Source: Pseudomonadota bacterium (GTDB lineage: Bacteria; Pseudomonadota; Alphaproteobacteria; Rhodospirillales; Magnetospirillaceae). Taken from it: 18,745 bases of DNA. Location: the NCBI GenBank assembly GCA_023458315.1, contig JAEXAH010000059.1:1-18745 (forward strand), given 5' to 3'. The notes beneath the pieces are model-generated. The model saw only the letters and a program-made list of their open reading frames with translations. It ran no database searches and was not told the DNA's origin. Positions 7,224 to 14,128 of this stretch are shown here, in pieces. Both the position numbers and the translations under genes were made by a program. Each line of letters starts with the position of its first letter. Position 1 is the stretch's first letter.

Positions 7224-7237
7224 TTAGAGCGTTCTAA
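7224..7237. promoter_or_regulatory. ICE-box (Irr-type) palindrome before feoA
   Basis: Read on the minus strand, TTTTAGAACGCTCTAA matches the ICE motif bound by the alphaproteobacterial haem/iron regulator Irr (TTTAGAA-N-TTCTAAA). The exact dyad is TTAGA-N4-TCTAA. It lies 24-37 bases upstream of the chosen feoA start, downstream of the predicted -10, a position that would suit repression. Confidence 0.62.
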
Positions 7238-7241
7238 AAGC

Positions 7242-7260
7242 GCGAGTGATAAACATTCGC
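7242..7260. promoter_or_regulatory. Fur-like dyad overlapping the feoA -10
   Basis: A 19-bp imperfect inverted repeat, GCGA-GTGATAAACAT-TCGC, with outer 4-bp arms exact and inner TGA..ACA partly symmetric. It resembles the palindrome before the FecI-like gene (TGCGAAT-G-ATTCGCA). It covers the proposed -10 of the feo promoter, the usual place for Fur repression. Confidence 0.5.
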
Positions 7261-7276
7261 AGACGCAAAACAGTAA
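7248..7276 (-). promoter_or_regulatory. Putative sigma-70 promoter of the feo/fez-like operon
   Basis: On the minus strand TTACTG (7271-7276), a 17-base spacer, then TTTATC (7248-7253) make a plausible -35/-10 pair about 48-76 bases upstream of feoA. Matches are moderate. The stretch between this promoter and the moaA stop (7277-7362) contains only weak dyads (for example CCGCA-N7-TGCGG at 7278-7294) and no convincing terminator. Confidence 0.5.
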
Positions 7277-7362
7277 CCCGCATAAATCTTGCGGTCAAAT
7301 GCCGAGCTACGCGATTCGCGCATGGCGACCGCTTCGCATTCGCGTGATGGGGGGAAGGGGGA

Positions 7363-8346
7363 TCAGCCGCCCAGGTGGTGCATGGCGTGGGTCGGCGCCG
7401 CCGCGTGGGTGGCCGGGGCCAGGAAATCGTGACCGGCGGCCTTGCGGTTCAGGGCGGCCTGCACGATGGCGCGCAATTCGTCCTGGCTGGCGCCGTCGCG
7501 CAGCGGGCCGCGCAGGTCGGTGCCGGTTTCGTGCCCCAGGCACAGCACCAGACGGCCGGTGCAGGTCAGGCGCAGGCGGTTGCACGATTCGCAGAAGGTA
7601 TGGCTGAGCGGGGTGATGAAGCCCAGCCGCCGCCCGGTTTCGGCCACGGTGACGAAGCGGGCCGGGCCGCCGCTGCGGTAATCGGTGGCGGCCAGGGTCC
7701 AGCGCGTTTCCAGGTCGCGGCGCACCGCCTCCAGGCTTCGCGCCGGGTGGGGCAGGCGGGACGCCTGGCCCAGCGGCATGGTTTCGATCAGCGTCAGATC
7801 GTGGCCGTGGCGGCCGCACCAGGCGATCAGGCGGTCGATGTCGGCGATGTCGGTTTCCGGCATGACCACGGTGTTGATCTTCACCGCCATGCCCGTTCCG
7901 GCGGCGGCGGCGATGCCGTCCAGCACCTGTTCCAACTGGCCGCCCCGGGTCAGGCGGGCGAAGGCGGCGGAATCCAGGCTGTCCAGCGACACGTTGATGC
8001 GGCGCATGCCCGCCGCCGCCAGCCGGTCGGCGAAATGGGCCAGACGGCTGCCATTGGTGGTCATGGTCAGTTCCGACAGGCCGTCCGCGCCCAGTTCGCC
8101 GCCCAGGATATCGACCAGGGTCATGACGTCGCGGCGCACCAGCGGCTCGCCGCCGGTCAGGCGGATCTTGCGCACGCCCAGGCCGATGAACAGCCGCGCC
8201 AGCCGGGCCATTTCCTCCAGGCTCAGCACTTCGGCCTTGGGCAGAAAATCGGGGCTTTCCGCCATGCAATAGGTGCAGCGCATGTTGCAGCGGTCGATCA
8301 CCGACAGCCGCAGGTAATCGACGCGGCGGCCCAGGGCGTCAAGCAT
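7363..8346 (-). CDS. moaA: GTP 3',8-cyclase (molybdenum cofactor biosynthesis A)
   Basis: MoaA is the radical-SAM enzyme that, with MoaC, turns GTP into cyclic pyranopterin monophosphate, the first step of molybdenum cofactor synthesis. The 327 residues show the radical-SAM triad C20-x3-C24-x2-C27 (CNMRCTYC), a TGGEPL segment, the C-terminal second cluster C252-x2-C255-x13-C269, and the ending GG needed for activity. The ATG at 8346 overlaps the fdhD stop by 8 bp, so it is the last gene of the formate dehydrogenase operon. Its presence there links cofactor supply to enzyme demand. No other moa or moe genes are in the window. Confidence 0.96.
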   Translation of the reverse strand: MLDALGRRVDYLRLSVIDRCNMRCTYCMAESPDFLPKAEVLSLEEMARLARLFIGLGVRKIRLTGGEPLVRRDVMTLVDILGGELGADGLSELTMTTNGSRLAHFADRLAAAGMRRINVSLDSLDSAAFARLTRGGQLEQVLDGIAAAAGTGMAVKINTVVMPETDIADIDRLIAWCGRHGHDLTLIETMPLGQASRLPHPARSLEAVRRDLETRWTLAATDYRSGGPARFVTVAETGRRLGFITPLSHTFCESCNRLRLTCTGRLVLCLGHETGTDLRGPLRDGASQDELRAIVQAALNRKAAGHDFLAPATHAAAPTHAMHHLGG

Positions 8347-9226
8347 GGATCAGATGGTCGCAATGGCTGTAGACCACCAGCCGGTTGCCGCGCGCGAAGC
8401 CGCCGAGGGTCAGGCCGTAATCCTTGGCCAGCCGCACGGCCAGCGCGGTCGGGGCCGAGACGGCGACCAGCATGCCGATGCCGAAGGCCACCGATTTCTG
8501 CACCATTTCATAGCTGGTGCGGCTGGTGGTCAGGGCGAAGCCCGTGGTCGGATCGATCCCGGCGGCGGCCATGTGGCCGATCAGCTTGTCCAGCGCGTTG
8601 TGGCGGCCCACATCCTCGCGCAGCGCCAGAACCTTGCCCTCGGTGGACACCCAGGCGACGCCGTGCACGGCGCCGGTGGCGCGGTGCAGGTCCTGAAGCT
8701 CCTGCATCTGGACCAGGGCCTCGGCCACGGCTTCGGGGGCGACCGGCGGGCCGCGCCGTTCCACCTTGCGGGCGACGCGGTTCACCGCCTCCAGGCTGTC
8801 GACGCCGCACAGGCCGCAGCCGGTGCGCCCGGCCAGATTGCGGCGGCGTTCCTTGAGCGCGGCGAAGCGGCGCGCGGAAATCTCCATGCGCACCTCGACG
8901 CCGTCGCAGGCGGGGGAAATCTCGATGTCGTACAGTTCCGCGCGATCTTCCAGGATGCCTTCGGACAGGCTGAAGCCCAGCCCCATGTCCTCCAGCTTGT
9001 CCGGCGACGCCAGCATGACGGCGTGCGACAGGCCGTTATAGACCAGGGCCACCGGCACTTCCTCGGCCAGTTGGTCCTGACAGAATTCCGCCTCGCCCCG
9101 CACCAGGCGCAGGACGGTGGCGCCCGAGCGCAGGGCGAAGGGTTCGCCCTCGGGCTGATGGGGGATGGCCGGGGTGTTGGCGGGTTGCTGCCGCGCCTTC
9201 ATCAGCTTTTCTGTCAACAGCGACAT
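8339..9226 (-). CDS. fdhD: Formate dehydrogenase accessory sulfurtransferase FdhD
   Basis: FdhD takes sulfur from a cysteine desulfurase and passes it to the molybdenum/tungsten bis-MGD cofactor before insertion into formate dehydrogenase. The 295-residue protein has the catalytic pair C137-x2-C140 (GCGLCGVDSLEAV), and further on the conserved LREDVGRHNALDKLIG and TSRTSYEMVQKS blocks. ATG at 9226 (MSLLTEKL) is preferred over an upstream in-frame ATG because GAGGGAG lies about 8 bases before it and the extension would run through the intergenic hairpin. It lies 69 bp after the gamma subunit, separated by a strong hairpin, and overlaps moaA. Confidence 0.95.
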   Translation of the reverse strand: MSLLTEKLMKARQQPANTPAIPHQPEGEPFALRSGATVLRLVRGEAEFCQDQLAEEVPVALVYNGLSHAVMLASPDKLEDMGLGFSLSEGILEDRAELYDIEISPACDGVEVRMEISARRFAALKERRRNLAGRTGCGLCGVDSLEAVNRVARKVERRGPPVAPEAVAEALVQMQELQDLHRATGAVHGVAWVSTEGKVLALREDVGRHNALDKLIGHMAAAGIDPTTGFALTTSRTSYEMVQKSVAFGIGMLVAVSAPTALAVRLAKDYGLTLGGFARGNRLVVYSHCDHLIHA

Positions 9227-9256
9227 GCGAACGCTCCCTCGGTCATCGGAAACCGG

Positions 9257-9284
9257 GGACGCGGCGGGCGGACCCGCCGCGTCC
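9257..9284 (-). terminator. Strong GC hairpin between fdnI and fdhD
   Basis: GGACGCGGCGGG-CGGA-CCCGCCGCGTCC forms a perfect 12-bp stem with a 4-base loop (minus strand reads the same arms). No T-run follows on the minus strand, so it is more likely a partial terminator, RNA-processing or 3'-end stabilising element that lowers fdhD-moaA expression relative to the structural genes. Confidence 0.55.
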
Positions 9285-9295
9285 TCCACCACAGC

Positions 9296-9913
9296 TTACT
9301 TCTTGCCGGTCACTTCGCGGAACCAGCGGGGATGGTGCTTCTTGGCCCAGGCATGGGTGACGACGCCCTCGACCATGGCGCGGATGGTGCCTTGCACCCA
9401 CAGCGCGGCATAGACGTGGATGATGATCGAAGCGATCAGCGCCACCGCCGACGCCGCGTGCAGCAGCAGCGCCACGCGGATCACCGGGATGGGGAAGCTT
9501 TCGGCGAAATACGGGCGCCAGGCGATGATTCCCGTGACCAGCAGGGTGGCCATGCAGGCGCACATCACCCAGAACATGGCCTTCTGGCCGCCGTTGTAGC
9601 GGCCGATATCGCCCACTTCGCCGCCCTTCAGCACGGTGCCGACGGCCTTCATCCACTTGATGTCCTCGCCGTTGAGGATGTTGTGGTGCCAGTAGCGGAA
9701 GAACTGGCGGCCGAAGGCCACGAACATCACCACGCCCACGAAGGGATGGATGATGCGCGCCAGTTGCGGCGTGCCGAACACGCCGGTCAGCCAGAAGAAG
9801 GCCGGGTAGAAGAAGGCGAGGCCCGAGATGGCCAGCAGCACGAAGCACACCGCCACGATCCAGTGGTTGATGCGTTCGGCCGCGCAGTAGCGTTGAATCA
9901 GGTTGTCCTTCAC
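9296..9913 (-). CDS. fdnI: Formate dehydrogenase gamma subunit (cytochrome b556)
   Basis: This 205-residue membrane subunit takes electrons from the beta subunit and reduces quinone. Four membrane helices are visible (about 16-36, 54-72, 112-133 and 145-170), with histidines placed as in FdnI/FdoI: H17 (RINHW), H56 (IIHPF), H152 (LLHAAS) and H166 (IIHVYAA), three of which typically bind two hemes b. The start is GTG at 9913, overlapping the beta stop (GTGA), with GAGGAG upstream. Length matches the family (about 210). The FDH-N and FDH-O types cannot be told apart from sequence alone; the symbol follows the nitrate-type set. Confidence 0.93.
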   Translation of the reverse strand: MKDNLIQRYCAAERINHWIVAVCFVLLAISGLAFFYPAFFWLTGVFGTPQLARIIHPFVGVVMFVAFGRQFFRYWHHNILNGEDIKWMKAVGTVLKGGEVGDIGRYNGGQKAMFWVMCACMATLLVTGIIAWRPYFAESFPIPVIRVALLLHAASAVALIASIIIHVYAALWVQGTIRAMVEGVVTHAWAKKHHPRWFREVTGKK

Positions 9914-10785
9914 GACCGAGTCTCCTCGTGATTGTCCTCATCGGGACGATTGGGACCGACGGTGATGTAGTGGAAGAAGCCGAACAGACCGGCGGCGGCG
10001 ATGCCGACGGTGGCCAGCGGCTTCAGCAGACCCTTCCACAGTTGGACCGTGGCGCTGATGGCCGGATTGGCGGGCAGGCCGCTATACAATTCCGGCCGGT
10101 CGGCGTGGTGCAGCACGTACATGACGTGGGTGCCGCCGACGCCTTCGGGGTCATACAGGCCGGCATTGGCGAAGCCGCGCCGCTTGAGGTCGGTGATGCG
10201 GCCCTCGGCCACCTGCTTCATGTCCTCCTTGGTACCGAACTGGATGGCGCCGGTCGGGCAGGTCTTGACGCAGGACGGTTCCTGGCCGACCGCCACGCGG
10301 TCCGAGCACAGCGAGCACTTGTACGCCTTGTTGTCTTCCTTGTTGATGCGCGGAATGTTGAACGGGCAGCCGGAAACGCAATAGCCGCAGCCGATGCAGT
10401 TTTCCTGATGGAAATCGACGATGCCGTTCTTGAACTGCACGATGGCGCCCGGGCTGGGGCACGCCTTCAGACAGCCCGGGTCCGAGCAATGCATGCAGCC
10501 GTCCTTGCGGATCAGCCATTGCAGTCGGCCGTTTTCCTCGTGTTCCGCGAAACGCATCACGGTCCACGCCTTGGCCGACAGGTCGGTCGGGTTGTCGTAG
10601 ACGCCGACGCAGGTGCCGACATCGGCGCGGATGTCGTTCCATTCCGAGCACGCCACCTGACAGGCCTTGCAGCCGGTGCAGACGGACACGTCGATCAGCT
10701 TGGCCACCTCCATCGGGCCGCGAACCTGGGGAGTCGCGGTCGGCGTGGCGGAGCGGCGCTGGATGTCCAGGGATTGCAGAGCCAT
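9910..10785 (-). CDS. fdnH: Formate dehydrogenase beta subunit (iron-sulfur)
   Basis: The 291-residue electron-transfer subunit wires the catalytic subunit to the cytochrome. Four ferredoxin-type Cys sets are visible: CTGCKACQVAC, CMHCSDPGCLKAC, CIGCGYCVSGC and CSLC...CVKTC, for four [4Fe-4S] clusters. The sequence follows E. coli FdnH/FdoH closely from the start (QSLDIQRRSAT, then VAKLIDVSVCTGCKACQ). A single C-terminal membrane helix (about 251-271) anchors it, with the Fe-S domain outside with the Tat-exported alpha. ATG at 10785 has GAGGAG 9 bases upstream, 13 bp after the alpha stop. Confidence 0.96.
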   Translation of the reverse strand: MALQSLDIQRRSATPTATPQVRGPMEVAKLIDVSVCTGCKACQVACSEWNDIRADVGTCVGVYDNPTDLSAKAWTVMRFAEHEENGRLQWLIRKDGCMHCSDPGCLKACPSPGAIVQFKNGIVDFHQENCIGCGYCVSGCPFNIPRINKEDNKAYKCSLCSDRVAVGQEPSCVKTCPTGAIQFGTKEDMKQVAEGRITDLKRRGFANAGLYDPEGVGGTHVMYVLHHADRPELYSGLPANPAISATVQLWKGLLKPLATVGIAAAGLFGFFHYITVGPNRPDEDNHEETRS

Positions 10786-10798
10786 GCTTTCAAACTCC

Positions 10799-13700
10799 TC
10801 AGATCTTCTCGATGTTCACCAGGAACGCCTTGTATTCCGGGCATTGGGTGGTGGTGTCACCGACAGCCGGGGTCAGGCGGTTGGTCAGGTAGCCCTTGCG
10901 GGCCACGGTTTCCCAACCCCAGTGCACCGGCAGGCCGATCTGATGCACGGTCTGGCCGTTGACGGTCAGGGCCTTGATGCGCTTGGTCACGACGGCCTTG
11001 GCCTTGACGAAGCCGCGCTTGGACGTGACCTTGACCGTGTCGCCCGCCTTGATGCCCTTTTCCGCCGCCAGCTTCTCGCCGATCTCGACGAATTGCTCGG
11101 GCTGGGCGATGGCGTTCAGACGCACCTGCTTGGTCCAGAACTGGAAATGTTCGGTCAGGCGGTAGGTGGTGGCCACATAGGGATAGTCCTTGGAGGTGCC
11201 CAGGCGTTCCCGCTCGCCCTTGAATACCCGCACCGTCGGGCAGGTGACGACCTTGGGATGCAGCGGGTTGGTGCCGATGGGCGATTCCATGGGCTCGTAA
11301 TGCTCGGGCAGCGGGCCGTCCGGCAGCTTGTCCACCGCGAACAGGCGCCCCACGCCCTCGGCCGACATGATGAACGGCGACATGGCCGAGCCCGGCGGCT
11401 CGTCCGCCTTGAAGTCGGGGATGTCCGACCCGACCCAGCGTTCGCCGTTCCAGCCGATGATCTTGCGCTTGGGGTCCCACGGCTTGCCCGACGGATCGCA
11501 CGAGGCGCGGTTGTACAGCACGCGGCGGTTGGCGGGCCAGGCGAAGGCCCAGCCCGGCGTGTTGCCCAGGCCGGTGTCGGTGTTGTCGCGCCGCGCCATC
11601 ATGTTGCCCGCCTGGGTCCACTGGCCGGCATAGATCCACACGGCGCACATGGTGCTGCCGTCGTCGCGCAGCACGGCGAAGTTGGGCACCTGCTCGCCCT
11701 TCTTGACCAGCACCTTGGTGGGGTCCTTGGGGTCCAGCACGTCGGCCAGGGCGCGGCCGTTCATTTCCTTGGCCAGTTCCACCGGATCGGGGGACAGCGG
11801 ATCGCGGTAGGGCCACGACAGGTTCAGGATCGGCTCGGCCACCGGGCCGCCCTCGGTCTTGTACATGTCGCGCAGGGTCAGGAACAGCTCGGCCAGGATT
11901 TCCGGATCGGGCTTGGCCTCGGCCGGCGGCTCGGCGCCCTTGTAGTGCCACTGGATCCAGCGGCCGGAATTGACGGTCGAGCCGTCTTCCTCGGCAAAGC
12001 AGGTGCTGGGCAGGCGGAACACCTCGGTCTGGATCTTGGACGAATCCACGTCGTGGTTCTCGCCGTGATTCTGCCAGAAGCTGGCGGTTTCGGTGGCGAT
12101 GGGGTCGATGACCACCATGTATTTCAGCTTCGAGAACGCCTCGACCACCCGGTTGGAATCGGGGAACGAGCCCATGGCGTTGAAGCCCTGGACGATCAGG
12201 CCGTTGATCTTGCCCTGACGCATCAGTTCGGTGACGTGCAGGGTGTCGTACAGCTTGTCCCACTTGGGCAACCAGTCATAGCCCCAGTCGTTTTCCTTGG
12301 TGGCCTTGTCGCCCCAGAACCACTTCATCTGGCTGACGAAGAACTTCGAGGTGTTGCTCCAGTAGTTCAACTGGCCCTCGCGCAGCGGCTTGGGCGTCAC
12401 CTTGGCGATGTAATCGGCAAAGGTGGGGTGGGCCTTTTCGCTGGGCAGCGGCATGTAGCCGGGCAGGTTGGTGGACAGCAGACCCAGATCGGTGGCGCCC
12501 TGCACGTTGGCGTGGCCGCGCAGCGCGTTGATGCCGCCGCCCGCCATGCCGATATTGCCCAGCATCAACTGGATGATGGCCATGGTGCGGATGTTCTGGG
12601 TGCCGACGGTGTGCTCGGTCCAGCCAAGGGCGTACAGCACGGTGGCGACCTTGTCGCGGGCCGAGGTGTCGCCCAGCAGCTCGCACACCTTCAGGAAGCC
12701 CTCACGCGGGGAGCCGGTCAGGTTCTCGACCACGTCCAGGGTGTAGCGGGAGTAATGGGCCTTCAGCAGATTCCACACGCAGCGCGGATGTTGCAGCGTC
12801 GGATCGGTGACGATGTTGCCCTTGTCGTCCAGCTCGTAATTCCAACTGGAGCGGTCATAGGTGTTCTTTTCGGCGTCGAAGCCCGAGAACAGGCCGTCCT
12901 CGAACCCATAGCCCTCGCGGATGATGGCGCTGGCGTTGGTGTAGGACTTGACGTACTCCCACTGGATCTTGTCGTTGGCCATCAGCCAGTTGATGACGCC
13001 GCCCAGGAAGGCGATGTCGGAACCGGCGCGGATCGGCACGTAATGGTCGGCCACGGCGGCGGTGCGGTTGAAGCGCGGATCGACCACCACCAGGGTGGCG
13101 CCCTTCTTGATGGCCTCGATCGCCCATTTGAAGCCGACCGGGTGGGCCTCGGCGGCGTTGCCGCCCATCACCAGGATCAGGTCGGCGTTCTTGATGTCCA
13201 CCCAGTTGTTGGTCATGGCGCCGCGACCGAAGGACGGCGCCAGCGCCGCCACGGTCGGCGAGTGGCAGATGCGCGCCTGGGTGTCGGTGGCGACGATGCC
13301 CAGCGAGCGGATGACCTTTTGCGTCAGAATGCCGGTTTCGTTGGACGCGGCCGAACAGGTCAGCACGCCGGTGGTCAGCCAGCGGTTGACCGGCACGCCA
13401 TCGGCGTTCTTGGCGATGACGTTGGCGTCGCGGTCGGCCTTCATGTGGCGGGCGATGCGGGTGATGGCGTCATGCCAGGTGATGCGCTTCCACTCGCTCG
13501 AGCCGGGCTCGCGCACTTCGGGGTACTTGACGCGGTTGGGGCTGTGGATGAAGTCCAGCAGGCCGGCGCCCTTGGGGCACAGCGAACCGCGGCTGACCGG
13601 ATGGTCCGGGTCGCCCTCGATGTGGAAGATGGCCGCCTTGGCGTTCTTGGCGCCGTCGCCCAGGCTGTACATCAGCAGGCCGCAACCCACCGAGCAATAG

Positions 13701-13852
13701 GTGCAGATGTTGCGGACTTCGCGGGCGCGGGACAGCTTGTACTGCCGCACCTCGGCCATGGCCGTGCTGGGGAACAGGCCCAGGACCGCCATGCTGGAGG
13801 TGGAGACGCCCGCAGCCGAGAATTTTAGGAATTGGCGGCGTGAAACCTGCAT
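10799..13852 (-). CDS. fdnG: Formate dehydrogenase alpha subunit, catalytic, Cys-type, Tat-exported
   Basis: This 1017-residue molybdo/tungsto-enzyme oxidises formate to CO2 on the periplasmic side. The start MQVSRRQFLKF gives a twin-arginine signal (SRRQFLKF, cleavage likely after STAMA at residue 33); GAGGG sits 8 bases upstream of the ATG, and 18 extra upstream in-frame codons are rejected. One [4Fe-4S] cluster is bound by C50, C53, C57 and C92. The metal ligand is Cys196 (RICHSPT; codon TGC at 13265-13267), exactly where E. coli FdnG and FdoG have selenocysteine, followed by the catalytic His197. Segments such as FGRGAMTNNWVDIKNAD and MGGNAAEAHPVGFKWA match those enzymes almost word for word. 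It is the first gene of the fdnGHI-fdhD-moaA operon behind a sigma-54 promoter. Confidence 0.97.
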   Translation of the reverse strand: MQVSRRQFLKFSAAGVSTSSMAVLGLFPSTAMAEVRQYKLSRAREVRNICTYCSVGCGLLMYSLGDGAKNAKAAIFHIEGDPDHPVSRGSLCPKGAGLLDFIHSPNRVKYPEVREPGSSEWKRITWHDAITRIARHMKADRDANVIAKNADGVPVNRWLTTGVLTCSAASNETGILTQKVIRSLGIVATDTQARICHSPTVAALAPSFGRGAMTNNWVDIKNADLILVMGGNAAEAHPVGFKWAIEAIKKGATLVVVDPRFNRTAAVADHYVPIRAGSDIAFLGGVINWLMANDKIQWEYVKSYTNASAIIREGYGFEDGLFSGFDAEKNTYDRSSWNYELDDKGNIVTDPTLQHPRCVWNLLKAHYSRYTLDVVENLTGSPREGFLKVCELLGDTSARDKVATVLYALGWTEHTVGTQNIRTMAIIQLMLGNIGMAGGGINALRGHANVQGATDLGLLSTNLPGYMPLPSEKAHPTFADYIAKVTPKPLREGQLNYWSNTSKFFVSQMKWFWGDKATKENDWGYDWLPKWDKLYDTLHVTELMRQGKINGLIVQGFNAMGSFPDSNRVVEAFSKLKYMVVIDPIATETASFWQNHGENHDVDSSKIQTEVFRLPSTCFAEEDGSTVNSGRWIQWHYKGAEPPAEAKPDPEILAELFLTLRDMYKTEGGPVAEPILNLSWPYRDPLSPDPVELAKEMNGRALADVLDPKDPTKVLVKKGEQVPNFAVLRDDGSTMCAVWIYAGQWTQAGNMMARRDNTDTGLGNTPGWAFAWPANRRVLYNRASCDPSGKPWDPKRKIIGWNGERWVGSDIPDFKADEPPGSAMSPFIMSAEGVGRLFAVDKLPDGPLPEHYEPMESPIGTNPLHPKVVTCPTVRVFKGERERLGTSKDYPYVATTYRLTEHFQFWTKQVRLNAIAQPEQFVEIGEKLAAEKGIKAGDTVKVTSKRGFVKAKAVVTKRIKALTVNGQTVHQIGLPVHWGWETVARKGYLTNRLTPAVGDTTTQCPEYKAFLVNIEKI

Positions 13853-13877
13853 GTTCTTTTCCCTCATCCTGACAGGC

Positions 13878-13900
13878 GACGCCCTTGTGGACGGGGCGTC
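13878..13900 (-). promoter_or_regulatory. 5'-leader stem-loop of the fdn operon
   Basis: On the minus strand GACGCCC, a 9-base loop and GGGCGTC form a perfect 7-bp stem that would begin about 3 bases after the predicted sigma-54 start site (near 13903). It could protect the mRNA 5' end or regulate translation. Confidence 0.5.
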
Positions 13901-13914
13901 TGCCACCCCTATAG

Positions 13915-13928
13915 GCAGGAATCGTGCC
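13915..13928 (-). promoter_or_regulatory. Sigma-54 (-24/-12) promoter of the fdn operon
   Basis: The minus strand reads GGCACGATTCCTGC: GG, exactly 10 bases, then GC, with the -24 element GGCACG fully matching the consensus (TGGCACG-N4-TTGC) and the -12 element CTGC differing at one T. The predicted start near 13903 gives a 51-base leader. An inverted repeat about 100 bp upstream and a sigma-54 activator gene across the divergent region support it. Confidence 0.78.
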
Positions 13929-13987
13929 GGTTTGAGGAAATGCTGAAATCCCTAGGTTTTGTGCGGTGCGGCAGGGAAAAATAGGGA

Positions 13988-14016
13988 CATTTTGTCCATG
14001 GTCTTTGGACAAAATG
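13988..14016. promoter_or_regulatory. Enhancer-like inverted repeat in the fdn/fdhE divergent region
   Basis: CATTTTGTCCA-N7-TGGACAAAATG is a perfect 11-bp inverted repeat with a 7-base spacer, centred near 14002, about 99 bp upstream of the predicted fdn start site and 127 bp before fdhE. A nested palindrome, GGACA-TTT-TGTCC (13985-13997), adds a third half-site. Geometry fits the binding site of an NtrC-type activator dimer; the response regulator encoded at 14986-16383 is the obvious candidate. Confidence 0.75.
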
Positions 14017-14128
14017 ACCCGCTGCGCCGCAGCATGGGGGCCTACCCGTTCGGTTGGCGTGAAAGGCTTGCATTTGCGGCCGAATTTTGCAGGCTAGGGC
14101 AGTCCCTGAACTGGAAAGACCATCCCCC

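Noticed and set aside
7201..7224. Longer FeoA start at ATG 7224 or 7218
   Set aside because: No ribosome site, overlap with the ICE palindrome, and 6-8 extra residues beyond the usual FeoA N-terminus.
7278..7345. Weak dyads between moaA and feoA as a terminator (CCGCA-N7-TGCGG; CGCGATTCGCG)
   Set aside because: Short stems, no T-run, imperfect arms; read-through from moaA into feoA cannot be excluded.
13265..13267. Selenocysteine (in-frame TGA) in fdnG
   Set aside because: The codon is TGC and the frame is open throughout, so no recoding is needed.
10667..13828. Open frame of 1053 codons opposite fdnG
   Set aside because: The sense strand encodes a near-canonical formate dehydrogenase; the antisense product shows no domain and shadow-type composition.
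14055..14072. TGGC...TTGCA resembling a second sigma-54 promoter toward fdhE
   Set aside because: GG and GC are 12 bases apart instead of 10, a spacing not expected to work; two nearby GG/GC pairs have 9 bases and fail as well.
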